From Erythrobasidium yunnanense (Eukaryota > Basidiomycota > Cystobasidiomycetes > Erythrobasidiales > Erythrobasidiaceae): a stretch of DNA of 64,000 bases. Location: contig BCJC01000007.1 in NCBI GenBank assembly GCA_001600175.1, positions 744,001 through 808,000 of the forward strand, written 5' to 3'. The notes beneath the pieces were generated by a model. It saw only the letters and a list, made by a program, of their open reading frames with translations. It was not told the origin of the DNA and searched no databases. This document shows positions 35,243-45,506 of the stretch, one piece after another; the first letter of the stretch is position 1; every line of letters starts with the position of its first letter. A program made the translations under genes and the position numbers.

Positions 35243-37411
35243 CTAGCTCCATGTCTCTTCCTGATACCGACCATCAATTTCCATCGTGTCAAAGTAAGCA
35301 TCCGCTTCCTCTTCTGACATTCCGCCTTGGGTCTGAAACACCAACTTCAGAGCTTTCTGGACAGACTTAGGCATCTGTCCAGAGGAGCTGCCAAGACATA
35401 TTAATTTCACTGCGCAGCGGCTCCTAGACGTATTGAAATGCTTACCCTGAGACGTAAACGATGCCTGCTTGCTGTCCTATATACTTCCACAGCAGCTCCG
35501 CTTCATCCTTGATCTTATGCTGTACGTATATCTTGTCTTCCTGATCTCTTGAAGCAGCTAGTAGGAGCTTCACAGCACCCTTTTCTTGCAGCGTAGCCCA
35601 TTCGTCCGCGAAATAGAAGTCCTTCTTTGCGCTTCTACAGCCGAAGAAGACGACATTGTTCTTGCTTTCGGAATGAATGGCAAGTCTTTCATTGATTAGG
35701 CTGCGGAAGGGCGCGATTCCAGTTCCTGGTCCGATGCAGATTACGGGTGTAGCAGAATCTTCAGGTAGGCGAAGGATGCCTTTGACGAAATCTACAGCTA
35801 GCTTAGCACCAGGCTGCAAAGTCGCAAGCCATGACGTCGCTACGCCTTTTCGAGGTAGTTTGAGAATCGTCTTGTACTTGACAATCGCGACTAGAAGCTC
35901 GACGCGCCGCGGATTGGTCTTGCTTGATGAAGCGATGGAGAACTGCCGTGGTCGAATCTCAGGAAAGATATCGGCGATGTAGTCTAGCGGTATTTGCGCA
36001 GACTTGAACTCCAGCAGTACTTCGGCAATAGTCCGTCGCGGCCTGTTGCTGTAGTCGTACATGTCCTCCTGCACATACTCGATTAGCGCGCAACTAATAG
36101 AGAGCAGATGAGGTACCGTACCTGCCCTTCTGCGGTGCAGAACTCGCGAAGTTTATCGGTCTCCAGTTCGGAAGTCGTGAAGTACGATAACCATTCGAAG
36201 AAGGATCTTCGAGGAACGGAGAAGATGTCCAAATATGAGATACAGAGTTGTCTTATTGTCGTTGTAGACGGCCAATGCTGAGGTAGAGGTGCGGCTAAGG
36301 TCCGTTTCAGCAGACATAAGTGATACCTATGATGTGTTTGCTCACATCCGCTCGATGCTGAGATGTCGAAAACATCATCTGCCTGATCTTGCCACTTCAT
36401 CGCTGTCAAGAACAAGTCGACTTCTTCTGGCAGGTTTTCGGGCCTGACTTCCAGTATATCGCCCGCTACATAGCTTTCACCTGTGTCAGTTGCCACCCAA
36501 GTGCGCCCCAGCAGAATAGGCTGGCTTACTTGCATTCCTCTTCAAGCTCTAGTATAATGTGCCTTGTGTCTTGGAAGTGGTCTTCTGCAGTCACACGCTT
36601 GTTCTGTAGTAAAATAGCCGTCTTCATACCATGTATCGGTAACAACGGCGGACTCGATACATGAGCGTTACTTGTTCGCTTTCCTAAGCGTAATCGGGGA
36701 GGCGGCCTTGTATGCGGTGGTATCACAGAAATACCAGAAGGCAAAGGGAAGTGTTGCAGAAGGGTTGACCAAAGGTTGTCAAGCCAGGGCATAAGTGTGC
36801 CGTCCACGCTATATGCAGTGTCAACAGGCTGTTTCTTGACAAGAGGATGTGACCCACCCAAGATAGTGCTGATCATCCGCCTCTCCCTTCTCCACGAGCT
36901 CGTGCGCTCCGAGCTGTTCCAACCTTCTCTTCAACTTCCTCGCCGGCCAATTATATTTCGGATAACTTGAATCGCCCAGCCCAAAGATGGTATACGTGAA
37001 ATCTTGAAGAAGTTCAGGAGGTAGATCTGAACGGATTAGAAAATCCCAGAGTGGGAGGAGAGAGCTTGGGAAAGCGCCTTGGCCGGTTGTCGAGGTTACG
37101 ATGATAGTCGGCGGAGCGTCCATGAGCTCGTTCTGGTATTCAACATATTTAGAGAAAGAAAGGAGACAGCGTAAGAGAAATCAGAGACATACCCGGTCGA
37201 AATCCTTGATGTCGATTACGCGAGCTCGAAAGTATCTCCGCCAAGCTTCGCGACCGATATACTCTGCTACATCTTGAGCACTTCCAGTCTGACTTGCATA
37301 AAGAATGAGGAGTTGCCTCTCTTCTTCCTCCAAAAGTCCGGATTGATCATCAGAGGTGCCATTTGCATGGTTGGAAGCATCGGATCTTCCTAGATGACCA
37401 TTGCTGGACAT
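35243..37411 (-). CDS. TAH18: NADPH-dependent diflavin reductase Tah18 (NDOR1)
   Basis: Transfers electrons from NADPH through FAD and FMN to Dre2, at the start of cytosolic iron-sulfur cluster assembly. The N-terminal flavodoxin part is LLILYASQTGSAQDVAEYIG, TSTTGQGAFPSSLLPLW and FGLGDSSYPKYNWPARKL; then GVDGTLMPWLDNLW, the FAD part VAGDILEVRPENLP and RPRQFSIASSS, and the NADPH part CIGPGTGIAPFRSLI and VFFGCRSAKKDFYF, ending with YVSGSSGQMPKSVQKAL and a C-terminal Trp-Ser (ETWS). That terminal aromatic is usual near the FAD ring in such reductases. About seven exons, length about 640 residues, as expected. Start at 37411. Confidence 0.93.
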
Positions 37412-37473
37412 TGAATAGTGGTTGAAGAAGCTTGTGCGAGTCCCAAGACGCCTGGAAAGCTTGAAGAATATTG
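37412..37473. promoter_or_regulatory. Very short divergent promoter region
   Basis: Tah18 and the neighbouring coiled-coil gene are transcribed divergently with start codons 62 bases apart if the upstream ATG at 37474 is used, or 230 bases if the internal ATG at 37642 is the true start. Any promoter must therefore be shared or lie partly within the coding sequence. Confidence 0.4.
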
Positions 37474-37977
37474 ATGATGCCTTTGCCTCTTGTCCTTATC
37501 GATCTATCTTTTCGGTCAACAGGCCAGCCAGAAGCAAGCAGTAAGAGCGCAGTAACAGATCTTGAAGAGGAAGCAGTAGTAAAGCACAGAACAGCAAAGT
37601 CACGAAGGGAGAGGGGCAAGTCGATACAGAGGCAACGAGCGATGTCAGCGAATACTACCGCCAGTAAAGGCAAACAGCGAGCAGGGGCAACACTTTCCAT
37701 CAACGAGCTACTCAGCGATTTGGAGCGTATACCTTATACTCAAAGCAGCCGCAACAATGACAACGACAAGCCAGCGTCCCTAGTGGACATGACGGAGATT
37801 CCAGCGAGCAGCGACAGCGTGGATTCCAGCTTGAAGGCATCACAACAGTTTATGGATAGTAGTAGGAATCTATTGAAGCAGGCGGAGGTGCTGGATGGTC
37901 TGAGTAGGAGGTTGGATGGCGTGGATAAGGGACTGAAAGAGGTCGAACAGACGGCGCACGCTCAGCAGGCGCGGTGA
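37474..37977 (+). CDS. Small coiled-coil protein, unknown
   Basis: I do not recognise this gene. The single open frame contains ATGs at 37474, 37477 and 37642 (MSANTTASKGKQRAG). The first 55 residues are basic and poorly ordered, and the later start is more plausible. The C-terminal 60 residues (SLKASQQFMDSSRNLLKQAE, LDGLSRRLDGVDKGLKEVEQ) form an amphipathic heptad pattern, so a coiled coil of a larger complex is likely. The length of about 110-168 residues and this layout fit small tethering or kinetochore/BLOC-like subunits, but I make no assignment. It ends 73 bases before the convergent OPRT gene. Confidence 0.6.
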   Translation: MMPLPLVLIDLSFRSTGQPEASSKSAVTDLEEEAVVKHRTAKSRRERGKSIQRQRAMSANTTASKGKQRAGATLSINELLSDLERIPYTQSSRNNDNDKPASLVDMTEIPASSDSVDSSLKASQQFMDSSRNLLKQAEVLDGLSRRLDGVDKGLKEVEQTAHAQQAR

Positions 37978-38050
37978 CATGTAAAACTCCTCTGTCTCCC
38001 TTCGACCCTCTTCTACCCAGCCCTTGGTCTCATCCTTCGATTGGACGCGC

Positions 38051-38749
38051 CTACACCACTCCGTACTGTTTTCGGTACTCCTGCATCTGTTCCAGCTCCG
38101 TCTCGTATCCGCCTCTGACTTTCAAGAACTCGATGATGTCTAGCATAGTAGCCACGACAATGACGGGTACGCCGACTTCTTTCTGGACCTGCATGACCGC
38201 GCTCTCTTCTGATTCTTTACCCTTCTCCTGTCTATCCAGGCTCTCCGTTATGCCCACCAGATCTCCCCCAGCTTGTTTTATGATGTGTACAGCTTCGCGT
38301 ATAGCCGTTCCAGCAGTTATCACATCGTCTATAATCAAGATTTTCTTTCCTTGTAATTCAGCGCCGACTAAGGATCCGCCTTCGCCGTGATCTTTCGCTT
38401 CTTTGCGATTGAAGGCATACCCTACTTCTTTGCCGTATGCTCTGCTCAACTCCATAGCTACGATAGCAGCTAGTGGAATACCCTTGTACGCAGGCCCGAA
38501 TAAAACATCGAATTCAATCCCGCTTTCCACAATGGCAGCCGCGAAGGCACTGCCTAATGCATAGAGTAAAGAGCCAGTGTTGAGCTTGCCAGCGTTGAAG
38601 AAATATGGTGAAACACGCCCGGATTTCAAAGTGTAGGAACCGAAGAGTAAAGCGCCGGAGGACAAGGAAAGAGAGAGAAGAGAAGCTGCATAGGGCTTTA
38701 AGGTAGTCGTTGTAGATAGAGACTTGACGTGAAATGGTTCGGCGGACAT
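38051..38749 (-). CDS. URA5: Orotate phosphoribosyltransferase
   Basis: Converts orotate and PRPP to OMP, the fifth step of pyrimidine synthesis. Intron-free. The ATG at 38749 (MSAEPFHVKSLST) is preferred; the frame is open a little further but lacks an earlier ATG. Visible blocks: LFGSYTLKSGRVSPYFFNAG, VLFGPAYKGIPLAA, YAFNRKEAKDHGEGG (catalytic loop with Lys, Asp, His) and the PRPP-binding motif ILIIDDVITAGTAIREA. About 232 residues, the usual length for fungal Ura5/Ura10 enzymes. It is convergent with the small coiled-coil gene, 73 bases apart. Confidence 0.95.
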   Translation of the reverse strand: MSAEPFHVKSLSTTTTLKPYAASLLSLSLSSGALLFGSYTLKSGRVSPYFFNAGKLNTGSLLYALGSAFAAAIVESGIEFDVLFGPAYKGIPLAAIVAMELSRAYGKEVGYAFNRKEAKDHGEGGSLVGAELQGKKILIIDDVITAGTAIREAVHIIKQAGGDLVGITESLDRQEKGKESEESAVMQVQKEVGVPVIVVATMLDIIEFLKVRGGYETELEQMQEYRKQYGVV

Positions 38750-39058
38750 GATGATGTTTTGATGAGGGAGAAGAAGAAGCAATGAGGGTTGCTTTCGTGA
38801 CGATTCATTCAGTCATTCGACAACGTAAGAGGCGTGTGTACATCATTCAACAGATCAAACGAATTGCACTTATGAACTGCACGGCTGCCGTGTCACTACG
38901 CTTCCGCTCATGCACCCAATCTCTCTCTTCTTATGCGCTCATAAGGGTCCTCATACGAAGGAGGATTGTATGGATTCGAGAAGCCAGTCGGCGTAGCAGC
39001 TTCTACGCAACACCACCCGCATCAGCCTTCCAATATCGCTTTCCTACGAGATGACTTC
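38750..39058. other. Intergenic region upstream of URA5
   Basis: About 310 bases that should contain the URA5 promoter and the 3' end of the four-TM protein gene. No coding region or clear element seen. Confidence 0.35.
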
Positions 39059-40498
39059 CTACGCACCGAACGGCCTTCCGCCTTCATAGAAAGTACTGCT
39101 CTGTCTCGCAGCAGCAGCAGTCGCAGCAAATCCATCTGGATTATATCCACCCTGCGACTGGGAAGAAAGCATGCTAGGCTCGTATCTCGTCGAAGGTTCC
39201 GACAAGCCTTCGCTGTATGGAACGGACGCATAGCTTCCTGCTGGACCATCGTCGCGCCCACTACTTCCACCACCGCCGCTGCTGCCTGTTGCGGAATAGG
39301 GAACGGACTCTTCCAGACCACCATCGTCGTCTTCTCCGCCTTTAAACTCGTCTGCATCAGGTGGGATGAATCCCGGAATATGGCCTGATGAGCGCGTGCG
39401 ACGCCAATTGATGAGACAGATGACCTGGAGTACACAACTTCAGAAGGCTCCCAAGGCTAGTAGAGGAAGACACACGAGCGATGCTAGCCAGGCGAAGAAC
39501 CCAAACCACAGGAAGGCAGTCAGGGCCCGCTTGGTATTACAGAATCCCGGTAGGGCTTCTTTGTAGCCTTCTTTCTCTGCAAGAAATCACCGTCAGGACA
39601 GACTGAAAGACACGGACGAGCGAGCTTACCGGCATTTGGATCCGCATTGACATCTTTACAGCCTTTGACGTTGCTCGAGATGGTGAGGACAAAGCTGGTG
39701 CAACCTTATCAGCTGACAACCCTGCACGACCAAGTATAAGCTAGACGTACGCCAGGATGAGGACCAGCAGAGTCTGGCTTCCATTCACAAGCACAGATGG
39801 CCTCGTCTGGTTAACACCTCTAGCTAGTCCTCTCAATCGACCAGTTCTTTCGAATACCAAAGGAATGAAGATCAATACGACAGCAGTGAGGAGGGAGATG
39901 AAGCCGATGAAGACTGCGAGACAAGTCAGTGTGCTGGACCCCTTTTTGGCACGTGCATCCTCTCGGACGCACAGGTGAATACGACCTGGCACAAAGCGAG
40001 AGATGGATTAGCGGTGCCGATGACAAGATGGATGGATCCTCACCAATCCAGATGGCCCGACGTCGTGTTTCTGCTGGAATGTCTGAATGACCAAGGGCTA
40101 TGTCAGCTTGGAGTTCGCACTGGCATGCAATCTACGCGCTTACTGTAAGAGCGACATTGATGAATATACATATGAGAAGGAGTGTAGCCTGTAAGATCTC
40201 ATTTCAGCGAATGTTTTGCAATGTTTGGTCAATGCGTCGTATCGTTAATCTCATCCTGACTACTCACCTGAATCCCTCTGAGGATGTAGTTTATTTTCTC
40301 ACCGCTCTCGCTCTGACTATCAAACTGCGTCCATGGTCTCCCCCCACCGCTACCGCCTCGCCTTGACTTCGAGCTGCCAGAGCCAGGTGTCCTTGGCCCT
40401 TCGCTGCTGATCCCTCTATCGCCCAACTCATCGTCGTCGTCGTTGTTCCCTCGTCGAAATATCGAGCTCAATCTGTCTGCCAATCTTCGTGCGTTCAT
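39059..40498 (-). CDS. Four-transmembrane protein, MARVEL-like layout
   Basis: Function not recognised. The first exon (start 40498) is hydrophilic (RLSSIFRRGNNDDDDELGD, then G/S-rich, KINYILRGIQ). Short exons then give four hydrophobic segments: ATLLLICIFINVALT, LAVFIGFISLLTAVVLIFIP, SQTLLVLILAYV with FVLTISS, and LTAFLWFGFFAWLASL. The cytosolic tail is Gly/Ser/Tyr-rich (YSATGSSGGGGSSGRDDGPA, YSEGLSEPSTRYEPS) and ends GGRPFGA at 39059. Four segments with both ends inside resemble fungal MARVEL-type membrane proteins, but the match is structural only. At least six exons with small introns. Confidence 0.68.
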
Positions 40499-40864
40499 CG
40501 TGTTCTGATCCAGATGCAATAGCAAGGCGTCCAAGCTCAAGCAGTCATCAGCGCGCCGCGAAAAGGGCTGTAAAAGCTTTGGCCGAGAAAGCAGTACAGC
40601 AATATGCCAAGGCTGAGACACAATCCGATACAGCTACTGTCGGCGTTGTGAGACTGCCTTTCTGTGGGAAGCTGCTCGTCATTTAGCGAGAATAGGGGGA
40701 TCTCCAAGTAAAGCAGCTTCAGTGCAAAGCTAGAATAGCACAGCTCCACTTGTGTAGCATTTAGACCATGGTCGCAACGCCGCTCAAGCTCCTGCCTTGA
40801 TCCAGTTGAATGCGACTGGCTCGCTTGCTTCTCTCTTCCGGCCCGACACTGACACTTACACTTC
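40499..40864. promoter_or_regulatory. Divergent upstream region with a possible uORF before the LACTB2-like gene
   Basis: This region separates the divergently transcribed four-TM and LACTB2-like genes. An ATG at 40768 opens a 10-codon frame (MVATPLKLLP, then TGA) that could act as an upstream open reading frame for the hydrolase. Its start context, gacc before ATG, is reasonable. No other element seen. Confidence 0.4.
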
Positions 40865-42024
40865 ATGGCGACAGCTGGCGACTTGCTGCCTCTGCAAGAC
40901 ATAGAAGAGGTGCAATATCTACTCTGGACATACACTCGAGTGATGCTCACACCCTGCTCCCAGCTGACTCCTCTCGTTCGTCGCATCTTAGGCCAGAATC
41001 CTGGTAAGAAGCAACTGACTTCGCAAAACAAAGCTAACGAGGATGCAGGACCCTACACACTCCAAGGAACGAACACCTACCTGATAGGAAAGGCAGGCGG
41101 GAATGCTATACTCCTAGACACCGGCCAAGGCGAGCCAGCCTATGTCCCTCTTCTTCGAAAAGCGCTTTCGAACTACTCTGGAGTCAGCGATATCATCCTA
41201 TCGCACCACCATCATGACCATATCCTCGGCTTGAAGCAAGTCGTCCCGCTATTGAAAGAGATGGGAATGCAAGCGCCGCGAATCCATAAACTACCTTCGA
41301 GAGATACTAAGGAGGATAAACCTACATCTGATATATTGAAGGAATTACCTCCGGATACTTTCCATCCTGGTTCATCTTCCCTCTTCCATCATTTATCGGA
41401 CAAGCAAGTCTTCAGCATCGATAAAAACGCCCATCTATCAATCGTCCATACACCAGGCCATACAGACGACTCCATCTCCCTCCTCTTTCACGAAAACGAT
41501 TCTACACACCTCTTCACAGCCGATACCGTACTAGGCCAAGGCACAGCGGTGTTCACAGACTTGAAAGCGCTCCTCGACTCGCTGCAGAGGTGTATCGATC
41601 TAGTCAAGGAAGGAGGAGGAGGACAAGGAGAAAAGAAGAAAGTCAAGTTGTTCTGTGGACATGGACCGGTAGTAGAGGATGGAGTAGCGAAGATGCAGGA
41701 ATATATAAGCCATAGGTTGCAGAGGGAGAAACAGGTCGTAGAAGCGCTAGAGAAGGCTGGCAAGCCCGAGACTGCGGGAAAGTGAGTCGAAATTGGCTCT
41801 TACACCGTCCCTATATAATGAACTCTGCTGACTAAGTTTGAAATCTTCATAGCCTCGTAAGGGCCATCTATGGACCAGAACTCCCGGAAAAACTCGTCTT
41901 TGCAGCTACAAAGGGCATCATCCTCCATCTGGAGAAGCTTGAGCAGGATGGAAGAGTTAGGCGGATAACAGATCAAGGCGATGACAGTTTATGGGAGCTA
42001 GTCGGCAGGACTTCCAAAGTATGA
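40865..42024 (+). CDS. LACTB2-like metallo-beta-lactamase-fold hydrolase
   Basis: Zinc hydrolase of the LACTB2 group; the animal member is a mitochondrial endoribonuclease. The conserved start of the fold is VRRILGQNPG joined to PYTLQGTNTYLIG, then the metal motif ILSHHHHDHILGL (HxHxDH), IVHTPGHTDDSISLLF, LFTADTVLGQGTAVF and LFCGHGPVVEDG. The C-terminal exon ends with VRAIYGPELPEKL and LWELVGRTSKV at 42024. The segment 40910-40963 (54 bases, gtgcaa to cccag) looks like an intron, because removing it joins LLPLQDIEE to LTPLVRRILGQNPG as in relatives; it has no stop and keeps frame if retained. Proposed start at 40865. Confidence 0.85.
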
Positions 42025-42133
42025 GATTGGCGAATTCGACAATATGCACATGCGGAGAAGATACTAAGTGAGAGAAATAAGGGTATGAAACGAGAGATAG
42101 TCTTGCTTATGTAGCGATAGATGAAGTGCGAAA

Positions 42134-42942
42134 CTAGAGTGCTTTCTCCCTTTCTAGACGAGCGACCGTTCGTTCTGCCTGAGTTAGAGCATCATTCCAG
42201 CTGACAAACAGCTCTGAGATCGTTGAGACCTGTCGACGTAGCCGTTCAGCTGAATTCTCACGAAACCATCCCTGATTAGACCAGCTCACGTAATGATCGT
42301 AAGAGGAAAGAAGGCTTTCAGCTCGGCTTTCCAGTATTGAATACTTTGACGAGAGGTCTGCTACTTGTTTCCTAGCTTGTACCACCTCGGGCTGAAGCTT
42401 TTCGTGCGCTGTCGAGCAGGACCTAATCAGCTTTCGCTCGTTCCAGACGAGTATAAATGACAGCTGACAAGCTAGTGTACCAGCACCAGCAATCCCTCTC
42501 TTCTCAAGTGTGTCTATCTCGCGAAGTTCGCGTTCGATAGTCCGGATATCATGTTCGGCTTCCAAGACCAGCGACGCTTTCGCACGCGCTGAAAGATCAT
42601 TCCCTGCGCTGTTCGCTTGTATTGCGGCATTCGGGAGTTGAGGGATAAGGAGCGGTGCATTGGCTTCGTCTGTCCAGGCATCAGATCATTCAGCATTGAT
42701 CCGGAGAAAGTGGATAGGCATAGCGCACAGCTATCTAGAAAGCGCTTGACAGACTCGGATCCTGCTTTCTCTACAGCATTGTAGATCTCTGCGAGTGCGA
42801 TTTGCCCTCGTCGCGTGATGGATCCAGCAGAGAGAGACGCGATCCGTGAAGCAGCAGGCGTGTCGAGGCCAACGAGTGTTTCGAGTAGTTGTATCCTCAG
42901 ATCAAGCGCCAGTTTCACAGCATCTTCTTCTTCTTCGTTCAT
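42134..42942 (-). CDS. Dynactin subunit 3 (p24/RO-3-like)
   Basis: Small coiled-coil subunit of the dynactin shoulder, supporting dynein-driven nuclear and vesicle movement. Spliced exons give LRIQLLETLVGLD, AEIYNAVEKAGSESVKRFLD, PLLIPQLPNAAIQA, LEAEHDIRTIERELREIDTL, LQPEVVQARKQVADLSSKYS and a C-terminus ISELFVSWNDALTQAERTVA. The ending and spacing resemble DCTN3/RO-3 (helices ending in an FxxWDxxL-type motif), but similarity is weak, as expected for this subunit. Predicted entirely helical, about 200 residues. ATG at 42942. Confidence 0.65.
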
Positions 42943-43038
42943 CGTTTCATTCAATGCAAGGAATTGGACTTGAATTGAAACAGCATTGTTTCTTGATTAT
43001 GCATTGACTTTCATGACTTCAGATCTCGAACCCCAGCC

Positions 43039-44982
43039 ATGTCTAATGCTGAGCTTCCACGTCTTCTGGCCATCTTCCTCGTCATCTTCGACGATTTGCA
43101 GGGCGGTAAAGTCGCTTTCGAGGTCCCCGAAGGATCCGTAGCCATCTCAAGCAACACCAATACTGCTGCCATCAATAACGCACAATCGCAAGAATCATCT
43201 GCTCTACCGCCTGGATCTTCTCTGCTCTCAGCTGCGGCTCATGCGCATCGAAATGCAGCGTTCATGTCGACCCTCAATGGACCCCTATTCGAATTGGATA
43301 GCGTGGTGCAGTACTTGATGCCCAAAAGACAGCTCATGAGACACCTCATCACAATATGTACCGAACAATGCAAGATCCTAGGCTTTCCAGTCTCCATTCA
43401 GGGACAGCACTATCCGAGAGGTCATTTTATCTGTACGTTCGTATCGCTTAATCAGATAGCCTTGTTCACTAAGTATCTGTGCACTCTAGATAATGTCTGC
43501 TTCGCTTTCGAGCGCAATGCAGAATTGAGGCCGTACGAGCCGATCGTCCGCAAGACTGGACGTATACTGCAGCACATGGAGGTGAGACGCTCATTTACAC
43601 CTAAGTTACCAAGTTTAGTGTTGTCTCGCAGGAAACCACCTGTCTTCTGTCGAACTCCCAAAACGAAGTCCGCATGCATTCTATCCTAGAACAGATCTAT
43701 GAAGATCTAGGCTCCTATTCCGAGACCTCCATTCCTTTAGACAGTGCCAACTCACTCGATCTCAAGCTTTTCCCAAGCAATCCAAACCCTCCTGTAGTGC
43801 GCGATTGGGATATACCCGTTGCGCTTATTTCGCTAGAAGATATGAAGGATAGAAGTTGGGATATTACGATGTTTGCGCTCGCGAGCTATATTGATGGAAC
43901 GAAGAGTATCAAGAGGATAGCTAACCTGGCGGATGTGGACCTGCCGCTCGCCAGGGAATGCATACAGCATCTACTGTAAGGTGCAATTGCCATCAAGGGG
44001 GATGCTCGCTAATGTCGAAGGCAGCTTCTATGGATGTATCATCCTACATGACCTCTTCCAGTATACAAACTCGTATCTGCTAGTAGGAGGACCCGACAGC
44101 TTAGCTTCGACTACGCATGATGGCGAGTCGAGCAAGGCGGTTCAAGCAGAGTGTGAAAGCTACGTCTCGATAGGCACGCCGGGTACATTTCAAGTGCCAC
44201 CACACTGAGATGCAAGCTGACTTCGATTACACTTAGTGACACCCTTCGCTACTCTCTTTCGATACTATGCAAAGCTCAAGCCTGCTCTAAGTGTACGAGA
44301 ATGGATAGATCGCTATGATATCGACACTTCCTCTATCGATGTTCGACGTATGATCAGTTTCGGGATCATCAAAGGTTTCCTACGGCGTATCCAAGTCTAT
44401 CCCGTCTGGCTCGATCACCCTACCTTTAAAGAAGCGTCTTACTTCGCGAAAACGACGGCAGAGCCACAGACTGCACGAAATAGAGGACGAAACAGCGCAC
44501 CGAGACCTTTGACGAGTCGCTCACCGGCTACGGATGTCCTGGCTACTCCGGCGCCGACACCTGAAGCGTCGCCATTCAGGAGACTCGTACAGGAGAACTC
44601 GAGAGACGCTACTCCCAAACCTGCTGCACAGACGGAAAAGTACAATACTCTGGTAGAACATCTGAACAAGAAGGGCTATCCTGCAAGCCTGCCGGCGTTG
44701 CTAGATGGCGAGCACAGCACGGATGAGGCACGTCTACTCCACTCTTGCGACGTGATCCTTGCTGATCGCTCATACATTCAGCTTTGTATCCGATATCGGT
44801 ATAGCTATCATCAGCTGCTATCGTACCTTGCTAAAATTGGCCGGCCAAGCTCCCACAGCAGTGAAGATCATGGAGAGCATGATGGCTTTCACGACACGCG
44901 CCAATATTTGCGGAAGTCGAAGAACGATGGTCGCGATATACCGAATACCGATCTGGGTCGCGTCAAGCTCATTTACTTATGA
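43039..44982 (+). CDS. NPR2: Nitrogen permease regulator 2 (SEACIT/GATOR1 subunit)
   Basis: Subunit, with Npr3 and Iml1, of the complex that inhibits TORC1 under amino-acid starvation. The start at 43039 gives FLVIFDDLQGGKVAFEVPEG, an insert, then FELDSVVQYLMPKRQLMRHL, GFPVSIQGQHYPRGHFICTF, RPYEPIVRKTGRILQHME, SILEQIYEDLGSYSETSIP, VVRDWDIPVALISLE and DGTKSIKRIANLADVDLPLA, all matching NPRL2. Later exons carry YYGCIILHDLFQYTNSY, LKPALSVREWIDRYDIDTSS, RRMISFGIIKGFLRRIQVYP and a C-terminal YRYSYHQLLSYL. A 30-base gt...ag segment at 44752-44781 adds ten residues in frame where relatives have none. The S/P-rich insert near 44480-44640 is variable in the family. Several introns of normal size. Confidence 0.88.
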
Positions 44983-45506
44983 GGTTCGGATCCTGTCCAT
45001 CCTGCACATACATACGCCCTCGGCTACTTAACGCACACATGATCTGCCTAGAGCATGGATGTTGAGCGGACGGCCACTCCACGGCGCTTCGAAGAGCCTC
45101 GCCTATCCTCTGCGGCGAGTATAGAAACGCAGGGCGGATCGCATATAACGGCTCTACGGATAGCGAACTGGGTATCGGCCTGTGACTCGTATCATAGCTA
45201 CGCCTCGAAAGGTCGAAAACAACAATTCAACAGCCGGCGACGTTAGGCAATCGAAATGATACACTGTTCGTTGCAACTGAGAATGCGGCCGAGCTCAATT
45301 GGAACAGTCGACGGCTACGTGTACAGGCTTTTATTCAGGGGGAAAAAAAAAACCCCTAAACTTCAACCGCGTAGTATTTGGCGGGTAAAATGCCGGAGCC
45401 ACTTTCTAGTCTTTGACAGGAGCACAGTTCTAGATTTCAGCGTATGCGTAGGGTAGACAACAAGCAGCGTGATCCATCGAGAGCGGAAAATCGATACATG
45501 CAATGA
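44983..45506. other. Convergent intergenic region
   Basis: About 520 bases between the NPR2 and CHM7 3' ends. It includes a run of ten A's at 45343-45352 flanked by G and C tracts. No supported coding region; open frames are short and without motifs. Confidence 0.4.

Noticed and set aside
45341-45362. Poly-A run followed by CCCCTAAA resembling a telomere-like unit
   Set aside because: Only one unit is present and it is not repeated; a simple homopolymer between two genes explains it.
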